A stretch of 58,810 nt of DNA, taken from assembly GCA_937912115.1 (NCBI GenBank), contig CALDOI010000070.1, positions 1-58,810 on the forward strand. Reading direction: 5' to 3'. This stretch comes from an uncultured Bacteroidota bacterium (GTDB lineage Bacteria; Bacteroidota; Bacteroidia; Bacteroidales; F082). Numbering within the stretch: the first letter of the stretch is position 1; every line of letters begins with the position of its first letter. A program made the position numbers and the translations under genes. The notes under the pieces are model-generated. The model was given only the letters and a program-made list of their open reading frames with translations. It searched no databases and had not been told where the DNA came from. Below, in pieces: positions 44,200-51,918 of the stretch.

Positions 44200-45711
44200 C
44201 TACCATTTCAAGTCATGTACCTTGAAGTTCTTAGATTGATATTCTCGTATGGCAATTCTCTTTGATTCGTTTGCTTTTTCTATGGTTCTAAACCCGTTTT
44301 CAATAATGGTTGCCTGATCAAAATCATACCAATTAGGAAATTGCTCTTTTACTAATCTATTATATTTGTTTTGCAATGTATAGGGTATAGTTTGCTTTTT
44401 TATCGGGCTAAAAAATGCATGGTAACTATTTTCTCCTTCTCCATCAATATCACAATAACAAGAAGCAAAAACATAGAAATATGTTTTCTTTTCCATGGGA
44501 TAAACAACAACCGAGTTATTCCAGATATTTTCTGATTTTGTATTATAAACAGTATCTTTTCTGATTGGGTCGTTTCTATAAACCCGTGAAATAAATTCAT
44601 AGTTATTGGACATCCCTGATATTACAATATCTAAATCTCCATCATTATCATAATCACCCCAGTGCCCATCGCTCATATATAATCCAATTACTTCTGCCTG
44701 AATATCAGTGAACACATCATTTCTATCATTACGATAAACTTTTGAAACCGGGCCAACAGCACTTTCGCCTGTTAATAACAGGTCAATATCACCATCATGA
44801 TCCATATCTCCCCAATCTACAGAGCCTGACCTTACTGGGATGAAATCAGGAAATGTTTGTGAAAACAGGCCATCGTTTTCATTCTTATACAATTTACTTT
44901 CAAATTTACCGCCTTGAGTTTCGCCCGTTATTGCAAAATCTAAGTCACCATCATTATCATAATCACCCCATGCAATATCACTTAATTTCAAATTAGTAAA
45001 ACCAATATCTACAAAATTAAAGTATCCATTATCATTTCTAAAAAGTTGAGTTATAACTCGGCCTGAGCTTTCGTTTCCACTGATAATAACATCTAAATCA
45101 CCATCATTATCATAATCATTCCACCTGCCAATACCATAATCAACCCCGGGAAACTCAGCATTTATATCAACAAATTTATTATTCCTATCGTTACGGTAGA
45201 TACTAGATGTAGGTCCGTTTTTTGAATAGCCGGTAATAAGCAGGTCAACATCTCCATCACGATCGTAATCACCCCATTCAACCGATCCATCGCGATAGCC
45301 GGGAATATTTAAAGGGATTCGACTAAAATTAGATGTTCTATTATTACTATATAGATAGGATACTAATTTTCCATCACTGGTTTCACCGATAATAAATAAA
45401 TCTTTAATACCATCATTATTATAATCTGCCCAATCGAAATCACCCCTGTAAACACTAACCGCGGGCGAAAAAACTTGAGTAAATCTATCTCTCCTTAAAT
45501 TTTTATATAGCTTAGTACTTATTCCATGTCCTCCTTTATTATAAAAATCTCCCGTAACAAAAATATCGATGGCACCATCTTGGTCATAGTCAATCCAATT
45601 ACTGGCACTTTCACTTACTCCTGCAAGGCCAGCTTGGATATCGGTAAAACTTTGTCCGTAAATACTAGATATACTTAAGATTAAAGTAGCAAGAACTACT
45701 AAATGTTTCAT
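44200..45711 (-). CDS. Secreted FG-GAP/VCBS repeat protein
   Basis: A 503-residue exported protein. The ATG at 45711 gives a signal peptide (HLVVLATLILSISSIYGQ); the frame extends to 45783 without one. Residues about 25-400 are seven or more repeats of the type WGDYDNDGDLDIVISG...YRND, the Ca2+-binding FG-GAP/VCBS blades that form a beta-propeller. The last 110 residues (from VVYPMEKKTYFYVF) are not repeats, are rich in Lys/Tyr, and show no T9SS tail, which most secreted propellers of this phylum have. Function is unknown; adhesion or carbohydrate binding is possible. The stop codon directly abuts the permease remnant. Confidence 0.8.
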   Translation of the reverse strand: MKHLVVLATLILSISSIYGQSFTDIQAGLAGVSESASNWIDYDQDGAIDIFVTGDFYNKGGHGISTKLYKNLRRDRFTQVFSPAVSVYRGDFDWADYNNDGIKDLFIIGETSDGKLVSYLYSNNRTSNFSRIPLNIPGYRDGSVEWGDYDRDGDVDLLITGYSKNGPTSSIYRNDRNNKFVDINAEFPGVDYGIGRWNDYDNDGDLDVIISGNESSGRVITQLFRNDNGYFNFVDIGFTNLKLSDIAWGDYDNDGDLDFAITGETQGGKFESKLYKNENDGLFSQTFPDFIPVRSGSVDWGDMDHDGDIDLLLTGESAVGPVSKVYRNDRNDVFTDIQAEVIGLYMSDGHWGDYDNDGDLDIVISGMSNNYEFISRVYRNDPIRKDTVYNTKSENIWNNSVVVYPMEKKTYFYVFASCYCDIDGEGENSYHAFFSPIKKQTIPYTLQNKYNRLVKEQFPNWYDFDQATIIENGFRTIEKANESKRIAIREYQSKNFKVHDLKW

Positions 45712-46054
45712 GTATTGAGTAATTTTTTTTATTGGAAACATATTCTTGATTAGTGCAGTTAAATATTCTACAATATTATTCATTTACCAGTTTATATCAA
45801 AATAAAATGTAAATATTCAATTTATATTAAACACATGCAGTGATTGGAGTCTGGATAAATTTAAATAGATACCTTGCAAATTAGATTAGAAAGAAATCAG
45901 TATATCGATATAGTAACAACAGTTTAATTAGAAAACAAAACGATAAGGTTCAGTAACACAAACATATACACATAAGGCTAAATATCTTATTTGGTCTCAT
46001 TCTGAATTTCAAAATTATTATGCCAAATATCATTTTATACCAATAAAAAATATC
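45712..46054. other. Gene-free divergent region between FG-GAP gene and mce
   Basis: A/T-rich spacer of about 340 bp. It holds no credible ORF or strong hairpin. The promoter for mce is at its right end. The longer FG-GAP frame (to 45783) would use part of it, but that extension precedes the signal peptide and looks non-coding. Confidence 0.5.
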
Positions 46055-46076
46055 TAATTTTGTGAAAAATTTCACA
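46055..46076 (+). promoter_or_regulatory. mce promoter box overlapping a CRP/FNR-like palindrome
   Basis: The exact -7 box TAATTTTG (46055-46062) runs into TGTGAAA-AA-TTTCACA (46061-46076), a perfect 7-bp dyad that equals the CRP-type consensus TGTGA-N6-TCACA. Its position over the likely transcription start suggests repression. The ATG follows 14 nt after the palindrome. Confidence 0.6.
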
Positions 46077-46090
46077 ATCATTAATTTATT

Positions 46091-46501
46091 ATGGAACTAT
46101 CACATATAGAGCATATTGGAATCGCAGTTAACAACTTAGATGAAGCGATTGCATATTATGAGAACACATTGGGACTCACTTGTTATGCAATAGAGGAAGT
46201 TCCTGACCAAAAAGTAAGAACCGCGTTTTTGAAGATTGGCGAAACTAAAATTGAATTATTAGAAAGTACTGATCCGGAAGGACCAATAGGTAAGTTTATA
46301 GAAAAAAAGGGCCCCGGGGTTCATCATTTGGCTTTTGCAGTGAATAATCTTGAAAGTAATTTGGCGGAAGTAAAAGAAAAAGGAGTACGACTAATTGATA
46401 GTAAACCACGAAAAGGTGCAGAAGGATTGGATATTGCTTTTCTACATCCGAAATCTACTTTTGGAGTACTTACTGAACTTTGTGAAGATAAGAATAAGTA
46501 G
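46091..46501 (+). CDS. mce: Methylmalonyl-CoA epimerase
   Basis: A 136-residue vicinal-oxygen-chelate metalloenzyme that interconverts (R)- and (S)-methylmalonyl-CoA. The first half starts [18 protein letters not shown] with the metal-binding His, [10 protein letters not shown] gives the Glu, and the second half has [13 protein letters not shown] and GVLTELCE with the second His and Glu. Length is typical. It stands 169 bp before mmdA, so the cluster links the mutase reaction to decarboxylation of methylmalonyl-CoA to propionyl-CoA. The mutase subunits are not in this window. Confidence 0.95.
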   Translation: MELSHIEHIGIAVNNLDEAIAYYENTLGLTCYAIEEVPDQKVRTAFLKIGETKIELLESTDPEGPIGKFIEKKGPGVHHLAFAVNNLESNLAEVKEKGVRLIDSKPRKGAEGLDIAFLHPKSTFGVLTELCEDKNK

Positions 46502-46541
46502 TTTAATCACGAATTTCAGTGTGACCAGCTGATTATTCTAG

Positions 46542-46560
46542 TTAGTTATCAATTAACTAA
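46542..46560. terminator. Small perfect hairpin after mce
   Basis: TTAGTTA (46542-46548), loop TCAAT, TAACTAA (46554-46560). It lies 41 nt after the mce stop in the 169-bp gap before mmdA. A/T-only stem without a clear U-run, so at best a weak terminator or processing site. Confidence 0.35.
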
Positions 46561-46670
46561 TTCAACAATAAATAATAAAAAGAGTTTATAGTTTATATCG
46601 AGCCATTTTCTGATTATGCAGAGCAATGAGCTTGGTATTATTTATGAAATAACACAAAATATATACATCC

Positions 46671-48230
46671 ATGACAATCGAAGACAATATTCAAAACCTA
46701 CTTTCAAAAAGGGAAGAAGCAAAGTTAGGTGGTGGATTAAAAAGGATCGAATCACAACATAATAAAGGAAAACTAACTGCCAGAGAAAGAATTGATTTCT
46801 TGCTTGATGATGGTAGTTTTGAAGAGTTCGACATGTTTGTAACTCATCAAACTAATGCGTTTGGTTTAGAGAAACAGAAGTTTTTAACCGACGGTGTGGT
46901 TACCGGTCATGGAACCATCGATGGAAGAGTTGTTTATGTTTTTTCTCAGGATTTTACAATTTTTGGTGGTTCTCTATCTCAAACATATGCCCAAAAGATT
47001 TGTAAAATAATGGATCAAGCCATGAAGGTTGGTGCTCCCGTAATTGGCATAAATGATAGCGGTGGTGCCCGAATTCAGGAAGGTGTTAAAAGTTTAGCTG
47101 GTTATGCCGAAATATTTCAACGTAACATTATGGCATCGGGTGTAATCCCACAAATATCAGCAATATTTGGACCCTGTGCCGGTGGTGCAGTTTACTCACC
47201 AGCATTAACAGATTTTGTTATGATGAGTAAAGAAAATAGCTACATGTTTGTTACCGGCCCTAAGGTTGCTAAAAAAGTAACAGGAGAAGATATCTCAATA
47301 GAAGATTTGGGTGGCCCCGATGTACATGGTAAAAAATCAGGAGTTGCACATTTTATTGCCGATGATGAGGCAGAAGGCATGATGTTGATAAGAAAACTGT
47401 TATCATATGTACCCCAGAACAACCTTGAAGATCCAATAATTACTGAATGTTCCGACCCAATCGATCGTAAGGAAGAATTATTAAATGAAATTATTCCCAG
47501 CAATCCTAATCAACCTTATGATGTAAAGGATGTTATTTATTCAATAGTTGATTATTCCGAATTTTTAGAGGTTCAGCGGCATTATGCTAAAAATATTATC
47601 ACTGGATTTTCAAAGTTTAATGGCAGACCGGCTGGAATAGTGGCTAACCAACCAAATTATTTAGCAGGAGTTTTAGATATAAATGCTTCCAGAAAAGCAG
47701 CTCGTTTTGTGAGATTTTGTGATGCTTTCAATATTCCAATAATAACTCTTGTGGATGTTCCCGGGTTTTTACCCGGAAGCGCTCAAGAAACAGGTGGAAT
47801 TATCATTCATGGAGCAAAATTACTTTTTGCTTATGGAGAAGCTACTGTTCCAAAAATTACAATTACACTTCGTAAATCTTACGGTGGTGCTCATGATGTT
47901 ATGGGTTCAAAGCAATTGCGTAGTGATATGAATTATGCATGGCCATCGGCTGAAATTGCAGTGATGGGACCCGAAGGTGCCGTTGAAGTAATGGAAGGTA
48001 AAGAAATTGCAAAAATTGAAGATCCGGTTAAACAAGCTGCATATTTAAAACAAAAGGAGGATGAGTATCGAGAGATGTTTGCAAACCCATATGATGCTGC
48101 AAGTTACGGGTATATTGATGATGTAATTGAACCTCGGAATACTCGATTCAGAATAATAAGAGCACTTCAAACATTGGCATCAAAAAAGGACACAAATCCA
48201 CCAAAAAAACACTCTAACATACCTCTATAA
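46671..48230 (+). CDS. mmdA: Methylmalonyl-CoA decarboxylase alpha subunit (carboxyltransferase)
   Basis: A 519-residue cytoplasmic carboxyltransferase that moves the carboxyl group of methylmalonyl-CoA to biotin. It has the crotonase-type halves of PccB-like proteins: [68 protein letters not shown] and, in the second half, [30 protein letters not shown] and [15 protein letters not shown]. Taken alone it could be a propionyl-CoA carboxylase beta chain. The following mmdD, mmdC and mmdB genes show that it belongs to the Na+-translocating decarboxylase. Confidence 0.95.
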   Translation: MTIEDNIQNLLSKREEAKLGGGLKRIESQHNKGKLTARERIDFLLDDGSFEEFDMFVTHQTNAFGLEKQKFLTDGVVTGHGTIDGRVVYVFSQDFTIFGGSLSQTYAQKICKIMDQAMKVGAPVIGINDSGGARIQEGVKSLAGYAEIFQRNIMASGVIPQISAIFGPCAGGAVYSPALTDFVMMSKENSYMFVTGPKVAKKVTGEDISIEDLGGPDVHGKKSGVAHFIADDEAEGMMLIRKLLSYVPQNNLEDPIITECSDPIDRKEELLNEIIPSNPNQPYDVKDVIYSIVDYSEFLEVQRHYAKNIITGFSKFNGRPAGIVANQPNYLAGVLDINASRKAARFVRFCDAFNIPIITLVDVPGFLPGSAQETGGIIIHGAKLLFAYGEATVPKITITLRKSYGGAHDVMGSKQLRSDMNYAWPSAEIAVMGPEGAVEVMEGKEIAKIEDPVKQAAYLKQKEDEYREMFANPYDAASYGYIDDVIEPRNTRFRIIRALQTLASKKDTNPPKKHSNIPL

Positions 48231-48240
48231 ATAGAATAAA

Positions 48241-48594
48241 ATGGAATATTTATTTATAATACATTCAATTATAACTCAGGGTATTCAGATTGCGATAATA
48301 GGATACTCCATTGTTTTCCTGGCACTTGTGCTGCTATATTATGTTTTTACCTTTTTGGCTAAAGGATTGCTTTGGCAAAAAAAGAATAAACTAAAAAAAG
48401 AAAACAAAGCACTTAAATTGAGAGATGAAGATGTTACAGTTAGTGGAGAAGTTTCTGCTGCAATAGCGATGGCTATTTTTTTGAGTCGTGATTTGCATGA
48501 TAACGAAAGCGATATTATTACAATAAAAAGGGTATCCAAAACCTATTCACCGTGGAATTCAAAAATTTACGGAATGAGATATTTTCAACGGTAA
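48241..48594 (+). CDS. mmdD: Decarboxylase gamma/delta subunit (OadG family)
   Basis: A 117-residue membrane-anchored small subunit. One membrane helix (IAIIGYSIVFLALVLLYYVF, about residues 20-40) is followed by a charged Lys/Glu stretch and a soluble tail (VSAAIAMAIFLSRD, KTYSPWNSKIYGMRYFQR), the usual OadG layout. In the related oxaloacetate decarboxylase this subunit holds the complex together and promotes carboxybiotin breakdown. It is 10 bp after mmdA and 19 bp before the biotin carrier gene. Confidence 0.88.
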   Translation: MEYLFIIHSIITQGIQIAIIGYSIVFLALVLLYYVFTFLAKGLLWQKKNKLKKENKALKLRDEDVTVSGEVSAAIAMAIFLSRDLHDNESDIITIKRVSKTYSPWNSKIYGMRYFQR

Positions 48595-48613
48595 TCAAAA
48601 AATTAACAAGATA

Positions 48614-49042
48614 ATGAAACGGTTTAAATTCACCATAAGTGGAAATAATTACGAAGTAGAGTTAAAAAAATTCGAGGACGGTAAGGCAAGAATTGAAGTA
48701 AACGGAACCTGTTATAACGTTGAACTTAAAAAACAGGAACAAGCTTCAAAAACTCCAATATTAGTCAGGTCGAGCATGAAGAATCCTGTAGGATCACACA
48801 TAATAAAAAAAACGGAAAGTGCCGGATTTAAAATTGTTGCCCCATTGCCTGGAAATATTATGCAAATAATAGTAAAAGTGGGTGATGAGGTTAAGAAAGA
48901 TGATCCGTTACTTATATATGAGGCAATGAAAATGGAAAATAAATTGCTATCGGAAAAAGATGGAATTATTAAATCCATAAAAGTTGCACCGGGAGATTCG
49001 GTTCTTCAGGATGATCTATTAATTGAAATGGAAATCAACTAA
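48614..49042 (+). CDS. mmdC: Biotin carboxyl carrier subunit
   Basis: A 142-residue biotin carrier that moves carboxyl groups from MmdA to the membrane subunit MmdB. The biotinyl domain is in the C-terminal half (about 72-142), with the modified Lys in YEAMKMENKL and the flanking strands APLPGNIMQIIVKVGDEV and SIKVAPGDSVLQDDLLIEME. The N-terminal 70 residues form a small strand-rich region ending in a linker that is shorter and less Ala/Pro-rich than in many carriers. It is co-transcribed between mmdD and mmdB. Confidence 0.94.
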   Translation: MKRFKFTISGNNYEVELKKFEDGKARIEVNGTCYNVELKKQEQASKTPILVRSSMKNPVGSHIIKKTESAGFKIVAPLPGNIMQIIVKVGDEVKKDDPLLIYEAMKMENKLLSEKDGIIKSIKVAPGDSVLQDDLLIEMEIN

Positions 49043-49053
49043 ACTGCCTCGAT

Positions 49054-50382
49054 ATGAACCTGCAAAGGAAAGCTATAACAGTTTTTGGAATTGTTGCCAT
49101 ATTGGCTGTTTTAAACTTGCTTCTATTTCAAAACATTGGTCATGCTGATGGAGTAAGTAATTTAAATACAACTATTGAACATGTTGATTCTAACACATCT
49201 TCAAGTGTTTTTGATGGTATTGCTAAATTTTTAAGTTTTACCGGTTTCCGTAATGCCACTCCCGGACATATAATTATGATTATAGTTGGTTTGATTTTCA
49301 TTTATCTGGCCATCAAATACGAGTATGAACCATTACTATTAATACCCATTGGTGTTGGCGTTATACTTGGTAATATTCCATTTTTTCAGGATGGCGATGT
49401 GAACCTACAAGTTGGTATATACCAGGAAGGTAGCGTGCTAAATTATTTGTATTATGGTGTTGTAAAAGGTATTTATCCCCCTCTTATATTTCTTGGTATT
49501 GGGGCAATGACGGATTTCTCTTCACTCATATCAAATCCAAGATTAATGTTACTTGGTGCTGCGGCTCAAGTTGGTATTTTTCTCACGTTTATTGGAGCAA
49601 TTTATTTAGGGTTTAATATGCAAGAAGCAGGTGCCATAGGAATTATTGGTGGTGCTGATGGCCCTACCGCCATATTCCTTTCATCAAAACTTGCAAATGG
49701 CAATATTATTAATGGAGTACAAACAAGTAACCTTATCGGACCAATCGCAATTGCTGCGTATTCATACATGGCTCTTGTACCTGTAATTCAGCCACCAATT
49801 ATGCGCTTATTAACGGGTAAAAAGGAGAGACTTATAAGGATGAAACCTCCCAGATCTGTTAGCCGACAGGAAAAAATATTTTTCCCAATAGTTGCACTTA
49901 TCCTAACTACATTTATTTCACCTGGAGCACTTCCATTGTTAGGGATGTTGTTTTTTGGAAACCTGTTAAAGGAAAGTGGTGTAACAAAGCGTCTGGCTGA
50001 TACAGCACGTAATTCATTAATTGATATCGTTACAATACTACTTGGCCTGACTGTGGGGGCATCAACGCAAGCCGATGTGTTTTTAACACAAGAGTCGATT
50101 TTGATATTTGTACTTGGAGCTTTATCATTTATTGTTGCTACTGCAGGTGGGGTTATTTTTGCAAAGATTATGAACCTGTTCCTTAGCGAAGGAAATAAAA
50201 TTAATCCATTGATCGGTGCTGCTGGTGTTTCAGCTGTTCCCGATAGTGCCAGAGTTGTACAAACAGAAGGGTTGAAATACGATTCCACTAATCATTTACT
50301 AATGCATGCGATGGCACCAAATGTTTCTGGTGTTATTGGATCAGCAGTTGCTGCTGGTGTAATGATGAGTTTTTTAATGTAA
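49054..50382 (+). CDS. mmdB: Decarboxylase beta subunit, Na+-translocating membrane protein
   Basis: A 442-residue integral membrane subunit that decarboxylates carboxybiotin and exports Na+. An N-terminal membrane segment and polar stretch (about 1-65) precede the conserved OadB core. The core has the motif IGIIGGADGPTAIFLSSKLA, whose Asp and neighbours bind Na+, PIAIAAYSYMALVPVIQPPI, and a second conserved region GAAGVSAVPDSARVVQ near the C-terminus. It completes the mce-mmdA-D-C-B unit. The resulting Na+ gradient could drive transporters or ATP synthesis. Confidence 0.95.
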   Translation: MNLQRKAITVFGIVAILAVLNLLLFQNIGHADGVSNLNTTIEHVDSNTSSSVFDGIAKFLSFTGFRNATPGHIIMIIVGLIFIYLAIKYEYEPLLLIPIGVGVILGNIPFFQDGDVNLQVGIYQEGSVLNYLYYGVVKGIYPPLIFLGIGAMTDFSSLISNPRLMLLGAAAQVGIFLTFIGAIYLGFNMQEAGAIGIIGGADGPTAIFLSSKLANGNIINGVQTSNLIGPIAIAAYSYMALVPVIQPPIMRLLTGKKERLIRMKPPRSVSRQEKIFFPIVALILTTFISPGALPLLGMLFFGNLLKESGVTKRLADTARNSLIDIVTILLGLTVGASTQADVFLTQESILIFVLGALSFIVATAGGVIFAKIMNLFLSEGNKINPLIGAAGVSAVPDSARVVQTEGLKYDSTNHLLMHAMAPNVSGVIGSAVAAGVMMSFLM

Positions 50383-50383
50383 A

Positions 50384-50455
50384 GATACAAGACACAAGAG
50401 CCAAGTTTTAGGAATAATTTAATCCTGACTCTTGGTTCATGCTCCTTCTGGTAAT
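50384..50455. repeat. Intergenic CAAGAGCCAAG/CTTGG-type inverted element
   Basis: The left half AAGACACAAGAGCCAAG and the right half GACTCTTGGTTCATGCTCCT pair imperfectly around AGGAATAATTTAATCCT, which itself contains a small stem. It belongs in style to the other reiterated-word intergenic elements and may act as the mmd operon terminator. Confidence 0.5.
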
Positions 50456-50468
50456 ATCATTTTTTCTT

Positions 50469-50476
50469 TATCTTTG
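50469..50476 (+). promoter_or_regulatory. -7 promoter box TATCTTTG for udk
   Basis: An exact TAnnTTTG match only 14 nt before the ATG, implying a leader of under 10 nt. Confidence 0.5.
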
Positions 50477-50490
50477 ATCCCCAAAAAACT

Positions 50491-51135
50491 ATGTTAATTA
50501 TTGGAATAGCAGGTGGCAGTGGTTCGGGAAAAACAACTGTTGTAAATAAAATAATTCAATCGTTGCCAAAAAACTCAGTTGCTTTGCTTCCGCAGGATGC
50601 ATATTATTTTGATAATGGACATTTGAGCCAGGAAGAAAAACTGAAAATTAATTTTGACCATCCAAATTCAATAGAGTTTGATTTATTGATTGAAGATATT
50701 AATAAATTAAAGTCTGGAGAAACAATCAACCAACCAATATATTCCTATGTAACTTGTGCCAGATCCAAGGATTCAATACCAATTAAACCAAAAAGGGTTG
50801 TAATTGTTGAAGGGATTTTAATTCTTACAAACAAGAAATTGCGCGATCTACTAAATATTAAACTTTTTGTTGCAACTGATAGCGATGATCGACTTATGCG
50901 AATCATAAGGCGCGATGTTCAGGAGCGGGGTCGAAATTACAATGATGCACTTATTCATTACGAGAAATTTGTTAAGCCAATGCATCAACAATTTATTGAG
51001 CCTACAAAACTGTATGCTGACGTAATAATTCCTCAAGGGGGTAAAAACAAAGTTGCTATAGATATGGTTGCCTCCAGAATAAAAATGAACCTTGATGATT
51101 CCCAGTTACCAAGTATAAATCCTACAAATTCGTAA
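50491..51135 (+). CDS. udk: Uridine kinase
   Basis: A 214-residue P-loop kinase that phosphorylates uridine/cytidine in pyrimidine salvage. GGSGSGKTT is the P-loop (residues 8-16), LPQDAYYFD carries the substrate-binding Asp/Tyr, FDHPNSIEFD, YSYVTCARS and VVIVEGILIL are the other family motifs, and RLMRIIRRDVQERGR is the lid with its Arg residues. Length is standard. It is separated from the mmd operon by an inverted element and has its own promoter box. Confidence 0.95.
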   Translation: MLIIGIAGGSGSGKTTVVNKIIQSLPKNSVALLPQDAYYFDNGHLSQEEKLKINFDHPNSIEFDLLIEDINKLKSGETINQPIYSYVTCARSKDSIPIKPKRVVIVEGILILTNKKLRDLLNIKLFVATDSDDRLMRIIRRDVQERGRNYNDALIHYEKFVKPMHQQFIEPTKLYADVIIPQGGKNKVAIDMVASRIKMNLDDSQLPSINPTNS

Positions 51136-51156
51136 TTTAAGTTACAAAGGATATCC

Positions 51157-51171
51157 ATTTTCGAGGAAAAT
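51157..51171. promoter_or_regulatory. Palindrome upstream of the sigma-54 promoter (possible activator site)
   Basis: ATTTTC-GAG-GAAAAT is a perfect 6-bp dyad with 3-nt spacer, about 60 bp upstream of the -24 element. This is a reasonable place for an enhancer-binding protein, but the A/T-rich dyad could also be chance. Confidence 0.35.
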
Positions 51172-51231
51172 CAATCAATCAATCCTTTTCAATTGGTTAT
51201 AAAACCCCTATGATCAATAATATAGCATGCG

Positions 51232-51247
51232 TGGCACTCTAGTTGCA
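51232..51247 (+). promoter_or_regulatory. Sigma-54 (RpoN) -24/-12 promoter
   Basis: TGGCAC (51232-51237), five bases, TTGCA (51243-51247). The GG and GC doublets are exactly 10 nt apart, as sigma-54 requires, and all conserved positions match TGGCAC-N5-TTGCW. Transcription would start near 51258, 20 nt before the ATG of the zinc-ribbon membrane protein. Confidence 0.7.
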
Positions 51248-51277
51248 GATAACAATCTACACTGAAAAACTTTGGCT

Positions 51278-51598
51278 ATGTTAATAATACTAATAGCTGT
51301 GTATTTACTCATAACATTTATACTAACTGTTATGGGTATTGAAAAGCAAACAGAGGGCTTAAAGATTTTTTTCATAAGCCTTTTTTTTACACCTCTTGTG
51401 GGATTAGTATATCTCTATGGTAAGAAAAATAAATCTTCACATATTAAATATTACCATTGTCACGAATGCGATTATATATTTCCTGTTAAAATGAGAGACT
51501 GTCCCATTTGTATGGAAAATGGAGTAAAGGTGAGGCTTAAAAAGTATGAAAGTCCATATAAACTTTCCGAAAAAATTGGTGAGCTTTCTCTTGCTTAA
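51278..51598 (+). CDS. Small membrane protein with zinc ribbon
   Basis: A 106-residue protein with two N-terminal membrane helices (IILIAVYLLITFILTVMGI and IFFISLFFTPLVGLVYLYG) and a cytoplasmic zinc-ribbon-like part with CHECDYIF and CPICMENG (CxxC...CxxC, about residues 60-81). The ATG at 51278 is preferred over an upstream TTG. I do not recognise a named family. Its upstream region contains the only clear sigma-54 promoter that I see in the window, so expression may respond to a nitrogen, stress or envelope signal. No operon partner: tryptophanase follows after a 320-bp leader region. Confidence 0.72.
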   Translation: MLIILIAVYLLITFILTVMGIEKQTEGLKIFFISLFFTPLVGLVYLYGKKNKSSHIKYYHCHECDYIFPVKMRDCPICMENGVKVRLKKYESPYKLSEKIGELSLA

Positions 51599-51918
51599 CA
51601 AGAATTTCTATTGATAATATAATTACCACCCTCCCATTAAGTTAAGCTTCTTTGATGGGTTTGTAAAATTTATTAGTTTTGCATCATCAATATACATTAT
51701 GATGACATTTTTCATAGATAAAATTAATATTAAGTTATTTAAGAATATAAAAAAGCGAGATTCTTTTTAACATTTCATTTCTTTGCCATTAATTTCTTGG
51801 CAATAAACAACCAATATTTTCCCTTTTAAAACAAAAATTAAGAAATGAAACATCTGATATTTCAAATCAACCTAAGTTGTTTTTAATTATTGGATCGTTC
51901 GATATAATATTTGATCAT
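51599..51918 (+). promoter_or_regulatory. Long 5' region of tryptophanase with promoter-like pair
   Basis: TTTG (51651-51654) and TAGTTTTG (51673-51680), 18 nt apart, form a Bacteroidetes-type promoter, which would give a leader of about 230 nt, unusually long for this window. The leader holds TTGCCA-N9-TGGCAA (51783-51803), a possible hairpin or operator, and a 13-codon ORF (51845-51886) that contains no Trp. I see no other gene in this 320-bp stretch. Confidence 0.45.

Noticed and set aside
46671-48230. Propionyl-CoA carboxylase beta subunit
   Set aside because: No biotin carboxylase gene is present, while the OadG, biotin carrier and OadB-type membrane subunits follow directly.
49788-50288. 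166-codon minus-strand open frame opposite mmdB
   Set aside because: Shadow of the conserved membrane subunit gene, with no motif or promoter.
51845-51886. 13-codon ORF in the tnaA leader as a TnaC-like attenuator
   Set aside because: It contains no Trp codon and no Pro stop arrangement of the TnaC type, so Trp-dependent ribosome stalling is not supported.
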